Shown here piece after piece: positions 7,382-14,178 of a stretch of 64,000 nt of DNA; within the stretch, counting starts at the first letter, position 1, and every line of letters begins with the position of its first letter. Location of the stretch: the NCBI RefSeq assembly GCF_016863635.1, contig NZ_BOPG01000033.1, forward strand, positions 124,001-188,000, given 5' to 3'. This stretch comes from Virgisporangium aurantiacum (GTDB lineage Bacteria; Actinomycetota; Actinomycetes; Mycobacteriales; Micromonosporaceae). The notes below the pieces were generated by a model, which was not told the DNA's origin, ran no database searches, and saw only the letters and a list, made by a program, of their open reading frames with translations. The translations under genes were made by a program, and so were the position numbers.

Positions 7382-8269
7382 TCAGGCCGGCGCGACCGAC
7401 CGGGCGTCGACCAGCGCCCGCAGGACGGCGTGCGTCTGCGCCCACGGCACCGGGCTCGGCGCGCCCGCGACCATCGTGAGGAACGCCGCGATGGTGTCCC
7501 CGTAGCCGAGTGCGCTCTCGCCGCCGGCGAGCTCGACCCGCTCGTCGCCGGCCGCCGTGTGCAGCACCACCTCGTACGACTCGGTGTCGCTGGCACCGAG
7601 CACCTCCACCACGCCGGTGACCCCGTCGGTCCAGCGCAGCAGGAGCAGCCCGGTGTCCTCCGAGCGCAGCGTCGGGTAGCGGCGCACGGCGCGCACCGCC
7701 GACACCAGCTCGACGGCCGGCCCGAGCACGGCGACGAGCAGCTCGACCCCGTGCAGTCCCATCGTCACCAGCGTGCCGCCGCCCTCGGCCGGGTCGTCCT
7801 GCCAGGGGTTGTAGCCGGTGGCCCAGAGCCCCACGTCGTGCCGGACGGTGACCCGCGCCGAGGTGACCTCCGCCCGCGGCACCGACAGCCCCGCCAGTGC
7901 CGGCGCGAACCGGAGCACGGAGCTCGACAGCACCCGGTCGGGCGCCTTGGCGACCACCTCGTCGAGCGCGGCCAGTTGCGCCGCGGTCGCGGCCGCCGGC
8001 TTGTTGACGAAGCACGGCAGGTCGCGGGCGAGCACGTCGGCGAGGGCGGCGGCCACCGCCGGCGTCGGTACCGTCAGCACGACGCCGTCGGGCTCGGTGT
8101 CGAGCAGCCCGGCGAGGTCCGGCGCGACGGCGGCGTCCGGGTGCCGGTCGACGAACGTCTTCAGTCGGGCGGGGTCCGGTTCCCACACCGTCAGCTCGGC
8201 GTGCTCGCGCAGGGTCGTCGCGTCGGTGTATGGATGGCTGGTGGCCAGCCCGGCAATCGCGATCCGCAC
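7382..8269 (-). CDS. Gfo/Idh/MocA-family oxidoreductase
   Basis: A 295-residue NAD(P)-dependent dehydrogenase. It has an N-terminal Rossmann fold (MRIAIAGLATSHPY, then a variable acidic segment), the family motif in the altered form CFVNKPAAAT (~118-127, Asn replacing the usual Glu of EKP), and a C-terminal alpha/beta substrate domain with TLVTMGLHGVELLVAVLGP. The family oxidises sugars, glycosides or cyclitols, often at C3 or C1 of the ring, producing the keto group a DegT aminotransferase needs. The start is GTG 8269, with TAGGGT 6 nt upstream (8281-8276), so the mRNA is probably leaderless. It is divergent from the ABC importer operon; the 111-bp gap carries both promoters and site D. Confidence 0.83.
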   Translation of the reverse strand: MRIAIAGLATSHPYTDATTLREHAELTVWEPDPARLKTFVDRHPDAAVAPDLAGLLDTEPDGVVLTVPTPAVAAALADVLARDLPCFVNKPAAATAAQLAALDEVVAKAPDRVLSSSVLRFAPALAGLSVPRAEVTSARVTVRHDVGLWATGYNPWQDDPAEGGGTLVTMGLHGVELLVAVLGPAVELVSAVRAVRRYPTLRSEDTGLLLLRWTDGVTGVVEVLGASDTESYEVVLHTAAGDERVELAGGESALGYGDTIAAFLTMVAGAPSPVPWAQTHAVLRALVDARSVAPA

Positions 8270-8296
8270 CCGTCGACCCTAAGCCGTCGATCGGTC

Positions 8297-8326
8297 TTGA
8301 CGCCGCTCTCCACGACCGCCTAGGTT
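8297..8326 (+). promoter_or_regulatory. Promoter of the ABC importer operon
   Basis: TTGACG at 8297-8302, an 18-bp spacer, TAGGTT at 8321-8326. The -10 runs into operator-like site D, the same layout as at aminotransferase 1 and the beta-propeller gene. Confidence 0.55.
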
Positions 8327-8344
8327 TCGGTCGGGGCCGGTATT
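8324..8344. promoter_or_regulatory. Operator-like site D (weak)
   Basis: TTTCGGTCGGGGCCGGTATT. The left half matches the right half of site E in reverse complement (GACCGAAA), while the right half is degenerate. Included because its position over the -10 repeats the pattern of the other sites. Confidence 0.4.
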
Positions 8345-8380
8345 CGGCGGCGCCTCGCGTGATCGGCTGGAGGAACCATC

Positions 8381-9628
8381 ATGAGAAGGATCGCGGCGGC
8401 CGGGTTGGTCGCCCTACTGGCCGGCACCCTGGCGGCATGCGGCGGTGACGACGGCGGCGGCGGGTCGGGCGGCTCGGTGACGCTCTGGATGTACCCGGTG
8501 ATCGCCGACCAGGCGAAGAGCCAGGAGTTCTGGGGCAAGGTCGAGAAGGACTTCGAGGCCGCCAACAGCGGCATCGACTTCAAGATCGAACTCCAGCCGT
8601 GGGAGGGACGCCAGGAGAAGGTCACCACGGCGCTCGCCGCCGGCAAGGGCTTCGACCTCGTCGTGCTCGGCCCCGACCAGATCCCGCAGTACGTCCAGCA
8701 GGGCACCCTGGAGCCGGTCGACAGCGCGCTCGGTGGCGCCAAGGACAAGTTCGTCGAGACGTCCCGCACCGCGCTGACCGTCGACGGCAAGCTGTACGGT
8801 GTGCCGATCTACAACACCTCTACGCTGCCCGTCTACAACAAGGCGCTGCTCGACAAGGCCGGCATCACCGACGTCCCCGACACCTGGGACAAGATCAGGG
8901 ACGCCGCGCCGAAGCTCGCCGCGCAGGGCGCGACGACGCTGTCCTACAACGGCGCGCCGGAGGAGACGCTGAACCTGACCTTCTACCCGTTCCTGTGGCA
9001 GAACGAGGGCAGCGTCTTCAGCAAGGACGGCAAGTCGGTCGCGTTCAACCAGCCGGCCGGCGTGGAGGCGTTGCAGTTCCTGCTCGACGTGCAGAAGGCC
9101 GGCGGGCTACCGGCGGGCGCCGCCACCCAGAAGAGCACGCTCGACGGTGGTCCGATCGTCACCGGCAAGGCCGCGATCATGCCGTTGGCACAGCTCAGCC
9201 AGCTCGCGCCGGTGCGCACCGCGCTCGGCGCCGACAAGGTCGTGGTCGGCCAGCCGATCCAGGGGAAGAAGCGGGTCGCGTTCGGTCTGCCCGGCGGCGT
9301 GGTGCTCTCGAAGCGGTCGGAGCACACGGCCGCGGCGAAGAAGGTGCTCGCGTACCTCGGCACCCCCGAGGTGATCACCGGGCTGGCGCAGGCGTCCGGC
9401 TTCATGCCCACCCGCACCGACGTGCAGGTGACCGGCACCGACCCGGCCGCCAAGCAGTTCGCCGACGCGCTGCCGCTGCTCTACCCCGGCGACAGCCACC
9501 CGAAGGCGCGGCAGGTGATGTCGGTGCTCGCCCCGCAGATCCAGGCCGCGCTCCAGGGCAAGAAGACCGCCAAGCAGGCACTGGACGACGCGGCGAAGGA
9601 GGCCAACGCACTGCTCGGCAACACCTGA
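8381..9628 (+). CDS. ABC transporter sugar-type solute-binding lipoprotein
   Basis: A 415-residue extracellular solute-binding protein of the carbohydrate (family 1) type. The N-terminus carries a lipoprotein signal with lipobox LAAC (Cys ~20), so it is anchored to the outer face of the membrane, followed by a Gly/Asp linker. The body is typical (VTLWMYPVIADQ, GKLYGVPIYNTSTLPVYNK). ATG 8381 has a strong GGAGGA Shine-Dalgarno. It is the first gene of an operon that continues through two permeases, two amidohydrolase-like genes and aminotransferase 2. It should deliver the substrate of the locus: an oligosaccharide, glycoside or modified sugar. Confidence 0.93.
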   Translation: MRRIAAAGLVALLAGTLAACGGDDGGGGSGGSVTLWMYPVIADQAKSQEFWGKVEKDFEAANSGIDFKIELQPWEGRQEKVTTALAAGKGFDLVVLGPDQIPQYVQQGTLEPVDSALGGAKDKFVETSRTALTVDGKLYGVPIYNTSTLPVYNKALLDKAGITDVPDTWDKIRDAAPKLAAQGATTLSYNGAPEETLNLTFYPFLWQNEGSVFSKDGKSVAFNQPAGVEALQFLLDVQKAGGLPAGAATQKSTLDGGPIVTGKAAIMPLAQLSQLAPVRTALGADKVVVGQPIQGKKRVAFGLPGGVVLSKRSEHTAAAKKVLAYLGTPEVITGLAQASGFMPTRTDVQVTGTDPAAKQFADALPLLYPGDSHPKARQVMSVLAPQIQAALQGKKTAKQALDDAAKEANALLGNT

Positions 9629-9645
9629 GACGGGGTCGTGAGTTC

Positions 9646-10620
9646 ATGACGGATGTGGTGGAACGGCGCGGACGGTCGTCGGGTCGGAATGCCCGGCGGC
9701 CGTCCCGCCGGTCTCGGCCGCCGGCGGGCCGGGCCCAGCGGCGGGACGTGCCGTGGCGGCAACGGTGGCGGGAGCCGGCGGCCGGGCTGCTGTTCGTGCT
9801 GCCGATGCTGGTGCTGTTCGTGGTGTTCCGGTTCGTGCCGGCGTTCGGCGCGATCGGGATGAGCCTGACCGACTACAAGATCAGCGGTGAGTGGGAGTTC
9901 GTCGGTGCCGACAACTACACCCGGCTGATGGACGATCCGGTCTTCCACGCCAGCCTGCGCGCCACGCTCGTCTACGCGGCGGTGTACGTCCCGTTGACGG
10001 TCGTGCTGTCGCTCGTGACCGCGTTGCTGCTGAACGCGATGGTGCGCAACATCGGGCTGTTCCGCGGCGCGCTGTTCCTCCCGTACGTCACCAGTTTCGT
10101 GCTGGCCGGCGTGATCTGGCTGTGGGTGTACCAGCTCGACGGCCTGCTCAACGGCCTGCTCGCCAAGGTGGACGTCGGGCCGGTCGACTTCCTCGGCGAC
10201 ACCGCGCTGGTGCTCCCGTCGCTGGCCGTGGTGTCGGTCTGGAAAGGGTTCGGCTACTCGATGCTGATCTTCGTCGCCGGCCTGAAGGCGATACCCACCG
10301 AGTACCTGGAGGCGGCCCGGATGGACGGGGCCGGCCCGTGGCAACGGTTCCGCTCGATCGTGCTGCCGCTGCTGCGTCCGGCCCTGTTCTTCGTGCTCGT
10401 CGTGGAGACGATCGGCGCGTTCCAGGTCTTCGACACGATCTACGTGATGACCGGCGGCGGGCCCACCCGGGCCAGCTACACGCTCGTCTACGGACTGTTC
10501 GACCAGGGCTTCCGGTTCTTCGACTTCGGCTACGCCGCGACGATGGGCGTGGTGCTGTTCCTGATCGTGCTGGTGGTCTCGCTGGTGCAGCGGTTCGTGC
10601 TCGACCGGGAGCAGACATGA
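9646..10620 (+). CDS. ABC transporter permease, MalF/UgpA type
   Basis: A 324-residue inner-membrane permease with a basic ~45-residue N-terminal tail and about six membrane helices. The EAA loop that contacts the ATPase is EAARMDGAGPWQRFRSIVLP. ATG 9646 lies 17 bp after the binding protein; its end overlaps the next permease by 4 bp (ATGA). It forms the heterodimeric channel with the following gene. Confidence 0.93.
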   Translation: MTDVVERRGRSSGRNARRPSRRSRPPAGRAQRRDVPWRQRWREPAAGLLFVLPMLVLFVVFRFVPAFGAIGMSLTDYKISGEWEFVGADNYTRLMDDPVFHASLRATLVYAAVYVPLTVVLSLVTALLLNAMVRNIGLFRGALFLPYVTSFVLAGVIWLWVYQLDGLLNGLLAKVDVGPVDFLGDTALVLPSLAVVSVWKGFGYSMLIFVAGLKAIPTEYLEAARMDGAGPWQRFRSIVLPLLRPALFFVLVVETIGAFQVFDTIYVMTGGGPTRASYTLVYGLFDQGFRFFDFGYAATMGVVLFLIVLVVSLVQRFVLDREQT

Positions 10621-11426
10621 GGAAGCAGCGGCAACTGTGGCTCACCGGCCTGATCGCCGTGCTGTCGCTGCTGACGGTCGCGCCGTTCCTGGCGATGTTC
10701 GTCGTCGCCCTGTCACCGGCCGACGAGCCGACGGTGCCGTACGCGTGGCCGAAGGCGCTGACCCTCGACAACATCTCCGCGGTGGTGACGAGCTCCGGCT
10801 TCCTCCAGTGGACGCTGAACTCGGTCGTCTACTCCGTGGTGTCGGTGGTCGTGATCCTGCTGACGGCGGCGATGGCCGGCTACGCGTTCGCGAAGAAGCG
10901 GTTCCCCGGGCGCGACGTGCTGATGTGGTCGTTCCTCGCGACGATCATGGTGCCGTTCCAGGCGATGCTGATCCCGTACTTCGTGCTGGTGTCGAAGCTG
11001 GGCGGCCTGGACACGTACTGGGGTCTGATCGTGCCGACGCTGGCGAACTCGCAGGCGGTGTTCCTGATGCGGCAGTTCATCCGGGGACTGCCCGACGAGC
11101 TGTTCGACGCGGCGAAGGTCGACGGCGCGTCGGAGTGGCGCACGTTCTGGCAGATCGTGCTGCCGTTGACCCGTCCGATCCTCGCCACCCTCGGCGTGTT
11201 CGTGTTCCTGTGGCACTGGAACGACTTCCTGTGGCCGCTGGTCGTCGCGCAGTCGGGCGACATGCGGACGCTGACGGTCGGCCTCGCGACGCTGCACGGC
11301 GAAGACGTGCCGCTGGCCCAGCTGATGGCCGGCGCCACGGTGACGGTGCTGCCGTGCCTGCTGGTCTTCGCGCTGCTCCAGCGCTACCTGGTCACCAACA
11401 TCGCCACCACCGGTCTCAAAGGATGA
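10617..11426 (+). CDS. ABC transporter permease, MalG/UgpE type
   Basis: A 269-residue, six-helix permease. The EAA-type loop is DAAKVDGASEWRTFWQIVLP. It overlaps both neighbours by 4 bp (ATGA at each end). No ATP-binding subunit occurs in the operon or elsewhere in the window, so the importer must borrow a shared MsiK-like ATPase, as many actinomycete sugar importers do. Confidence 0.93.
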   Translation: MRKQRQLWLTGLIAVLSLLTVAPFLAMFVVALSPADEPTVPYAWPKALTLDNISAVVTSSGFLQWTLNSVVYSVVSVVVILLTAAMAGYAFAKKRFPGRDVLMWSFLATIMVPFQAMLIPYFVLVSKLGGLDTYWGLIVPTLANSQAVFLMRQFIRGLPDELFDAAKVDGASEWRTFWQIVLPLTRPILATLGVFVFLWHWNDFLWPLVVAQSGDMRTLTVGLATLHGEDVPLAQLMAGATVTVLPCLLVFALLQRYLVTNIATTGLKG

Positions 11427-12112
11427 TCGTCACCGACGCGCACCGCCTGCTCGGCCCGCTGCCGTTCGACGACGTGCCCTCGGCGACGGTCGAGGGCCTG
11501 CTCGCCGAGCTCGACCGGCTCGACGTGCGCACCGCCTGCGTCACGCAAACCTACAGCCTGTTCGCCGACCCGGCCGGCGGCAACGACGCCCTGTTCGCGG
11601 CGGTGCGCGGGCACGAGCGGCTGCACCCCGTGCCGGTGGTGATCCCGGACGGGACACCCATGTACCCGGTGCGGATGGTTCGTCTGTGCCCGCAACGGCA
11701 CCGGTTCGACCTGGCCGGCCCCGCCGCGTCCCGTTGCTTGAAAGCCCTTGCGCGGCAAGGCCTGGCGGTCGCGATCGACCTCGAGGAGACCACCCCGGCC
11801 GCGCTGCGCGCCGTGACCGCGGCCCATCCGACGCTCGCCGTGCTGCTGCTCAACCCCGGCTTCCGGCGGCTGCGGGAGCTGGCCGAGTTGCTGACGACCG
11901 CACCGCGGCTGTTCGTCGAGACGGGGACGCTGAACACCCAGGGCGGCGTCGAGTGGCTCCACGCGCACGGCGGTGCCGGCCGGTTGGTGTTCGGTACCGG
12001 TGCGCCGGTGCTCGACGACTGCGGGCCGCGCTTCCAGCTCGACCACCTCGACCTGTCGCCGTCGGCGGTCGCCCGTATCGCGTCCGGCGCGCTGGAAGAG
12101 CTTCTGGGATGA
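11423..12112 (+). CDS. Amidohydrolase-like protein, metal motif degenerate
   Basis: A 229-residue TIM-barrel-like protein. It begins MIVTDAHRLLGPLPFDD, where metal amidohydrolases would show DxHxH, so the first metal ligands are only partly kept. The later strand FVETGTLNTQGG and the end VFGTGAPVLDDCGP recall amidohydrolase-2 proteins such as 2-pyrone-4,6-dicarboxylate lactonases. It is shorter than the following paralogue-like gene and may be its non-catalytic or altered partner, since the two overlap by 4 bp and are probably made together. A lactonase or hydrolase role on a sugar acid is inference only. Confidence 0.65.
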   Translation: MIVTDAHRLLGPLPFDDVPSATVEGLLAELDRLDVRTACVTQTYSLFADPAGGNDALFAAVRGHERLHPVPVVIPDGTPMYPVRMVRLCPQRHRFDLAGPAASRCLKALARQGLAVAIDLEETTPAALRAVTAAHPTLAVLLLNPGFRRLRELAELLTTAPRLFVETGTLNTQGGVEWLHAHGGAGRLVFGTGAPVLDDCGPRFQLDHLDLSPSAVARIASGALEELLG

Positions 12113-12849
12113 CGATCCTCGACGCGCACGGCCACATCGGTCCCTGGGCCGACTTCCTCATCCCGGCTCCGGGAGCAGAGGACCTCGTGGCCATGGCCGA
12201 CCGGCTGGGCGTCACCGCGATCGGCGTCTCCGACCTGCTCGCGGTCGGCGTCGACGCGCCCGCCGGCAACCGCCGCGCGCTCGCGACGGCGGAGGCGTTC
12301 CCGGACCGGCTCGGGGTCTGGCTCGTCGCCAACCCGCACCAGCCATTCGACGCCGGCCTGCTCGACCACCGGGCCGTCTGGGGCATCAAGCTGCACCCCG
12401 ACGTGCACCGCTGCGCGCTCACCGATCCCCGGTACGAGCGGGTGTTCGAGTTCGGCGTCCCGGTCCTGGCGCACGGGCAGACCGGCACCGAGTGGTCCGA
12501 CCCCGTGCTCTTCGCCGAGGTCGGCCGGCGGCATCCGACCGTGCCGCTGCTCATGGGGCACGCCGGCCTGTTCGCCGCGGGCTTCCACCGCGCGGCGCGG
12601 CTCGTCGCCGACGTGCCGTCGGTGTTCCTGGAGACCTGCGGGTCGCGGATGACCGGCCGCTGGGTGGCGCGGCTGGTCGACCTGATCGGCGCCGACCGCG
12701 TGGTGTTCGGGTCCGACGCGTGCTTCCTCGACCTGCGCGTCGGCCTCGGCCGCGTCGTGCTCGCCCCGCTGGCCGACGACCACCGCGCCGCGGTGCTCGG
12801 CGGGAATCTGCACCGGATACTCGGCGACCGCTGGGGGAGACCGTCATGA
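12109..12849 (+). CDS. Amidohydrolase-2 family metal-dependent hydrolase
   Basis: A 246-residue TIM-barrel hydrolase. It retains the metal motif MTILDAHGHIGPW (DxHxH), a candidate strand-4 lysine in WGIKLHPDVH, a histidine in VLAHGQTGTEW, and the catalytic aspartate in VFGSDACFLDL. The superfamily includes lactonases and decarboxylases of sugar-acid and aromatic-acid catabolism. It overlaps the genes on both sides by 4 bp (ATGA), so it is tightly coupled to the amidohydrolase-like protein and aminotransferase 2. The substrate is unknown. Confidence 0.8.
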   Translation: MTILDAHGHIGPWADFLIPAPGAEDLVAMADRLGVTAIGVSDLLAVGVDAPAGNRRALATAEAFPDRLGVWLVANPHQPFDAGLLDHRAVWGIKLHPDVHRCALTDPRYERVFEFGVPVLAHGQTGTEWSDPVLFAEVGRRHPTVPLLMGHAGLFAAGFHRAARLVADVPSVFLETCGSRMTGRWVARLVDLIGADRVVFGSDACFLDLRVGLGRVVLAPLADDHRAAVLGGNLHRILGDRWGRPS

Positions 12850-14009
12850 CGCTCGCCATCGACGGCGGCACCCCGGTCCGCGACCGGCCCTGGCCGGCAT
12901 GGCCGCCGCCGCTCGACGCCGAACAGCGCCGCCTCCTGCTCACGGTTGTCGACAGTGGACGGTGGGGCGCCACCCAGGGCCCGTACTCCGACGAGTTCGC
13001 CCGCCGATTCGCCGCGGCGTGCGACGCGCCCCACGGCGTGCCGCTGGCCAACGGCACGCTGGCGTTGTTCGTCGCGCTGCGGGCGCTCGGGGTCGGTCCG
13101 GGCGATGAGGTGGTCGTCCCCGCGTACACGTTCGTCGCCTGCGCCACGTCGGTGCTGCTGGCCGGCGCGGTCCCGGTGATCGTCGACGTCGACCCGGTCC
13201 ACCTGCATCTGGACGCGGATGCCGCGCGGGCCGCGATCGGCCCGCGCACGGCGGCGGTGCTGCCGGTGCATCTGGCCGGCAGCCCGGCCGACCTGGATCC
13301 GTTGCTCGCGCTCGCGGCCCGGCACGGCCTGGCGGTGATCGAGGACTGCGCGCAGGCGCACGGCGCGGCATACCGTGGTCGCCCGGTCGGTGGTCTCGGT
13401 GACGCCGGGACGTTCAGCTTCCAGTCCAGCAAGGCGATGACGGCCGGCGAGGGCGGCCTGGTCGTGTGCCGGCGGCCCGAGGTACACGACCGGGTGTGGA
13501 CGCTGTGCAACGTCGGCCGGCGCCGCGGCGGCGCCTGGTACGAACATCCCGAGGTGGGCTGGAACCTCCGGCTCACCGAGCTGCAGGCGGCCCTGCTGCT
13601 GCCGTGGCTCGACCGGCTCGACGCCGAGATCGACCGGCGGAACGCGTTCGCGCGCGCCGTGTCGGTCGGGCTGCGGGAGGCCGGCGTGCCGGTGGAGGTG
13701 GTCCCGCCACCGCCGGGAACCACCCGCGACACCCGGCACCTGCTGATGCTGCGGCTCTCCGCCCCTCTCGATCCTGACCAGGGCCGACGGGTCATCGCGG
13801 CGGCCGCCGCCGAGGGCCTGCCGCTGGGCCGCGGCTACCCGCCGCTCGGCACCGTGCCCGCCGTCGCTAACGGCCCGGCCCGCGTGACCGACTGCCCGGG
13901 GGCCGACGCCGCGTCGCGCCAGGTGTTCTGGCTGGAGCAACGGCTACTGATGGCCGACCTCGACGAGGCCACCGACGTGGTCGCGGTCCTGGCAAAAGTC
14001 CTCGCCTGA
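12846..14009 (+). CDS. DegT/DnrJ/EryC1/StrS-family PLP aminotransferase 2
   Basis: A 387-residue sugar-type aminotransferase. The N-terminus MTLAIDGGTPVRD matches that of aminotransferase 1. LANGTLALFVAL (~68-79) binds the cofactor phosphate, VIEDCAQAHGAAY (~164-176) holds the cofactor Asp, and Lys196 in FQSSKAMTAGEGG forms the Schiff base. It is the last gene of the ABC operon, overlapping its predecessor by 4 bp. Two such enzymes in one locus could act on two positions of a substrate or on successive intermediates; either deamination or amination is possible from sequence alone. Confidence 0.88.
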   Translation: MTLAIDGGTPVRDRPWPAWPPPLDAEQRRLLLTVVDSGRWGATQGPYSDEFARRFAAACDAPHGVPLANGTLALFVALRALGVGPGDEVVVPAYTFVACATSVLLAGAVPVIVDVDPVHLHLDADAARAAIGPRTAAVLPVHLAGSPADLDPLLALAARHGLAVIEDCAQAHGAAYRGRPVGGLGDAGTFSFQSSKAMTAGEGGLVVCRRPEVHDRVWTLCNVGRRRGGAWYEHPEVGWNLRLTELQAALLLPWLDRLDAEIDRRNAFARAVSVGLREAGVPVEVVPPPPGTTRDTRHLLMLRLSAPLDPDQGRRVIAAAAAEGLPLGRGYPPLGTVPAVANGPARVTDCPGADAASRQVFWLEQRLLMADLDEATDVVAVLAKVLA

Positions 14010-14112
14010 TCTCGCGTTGTGCGCAGTGCGGACGCGTCCTCCCGAGACGACGCGGTGGGGTGGGTTTGGCGCGGGGCCGTAACTCAACTGGCGGCCGGGA
14101 GTTGTCGACTTA

Positions 14113-14141
14113 TTGACCGAAAGAACTTCGCTGCTTAGATT
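14113..14141 (+). promoter_or_regulatory. Promoter of the secreted beta-propeller gene
   Basis: TTGACC at 14113-14118, a 17-bp spacer, TAGATT at 14136-14141. Operator-like site E begins within the -10. Confidence 0.6.
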
Positions 14142-14159
14142 TAGGTCCGGACCGAAACT
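14138..14159. promoter_or_regulatory. Operator-like inverted repeat, site E
   Basis: TTTAGGTCCGGACCGAAA within a 22-bp near-palindrome, the best copy of the locus motif and closely matching site A in the opposite orientation. It lies 19 bp upstream of the beta-propeller ATG. Confidence 0.6.
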
Positions 14160-14178
14160 GTTCGGAGAGGATCTCGCG

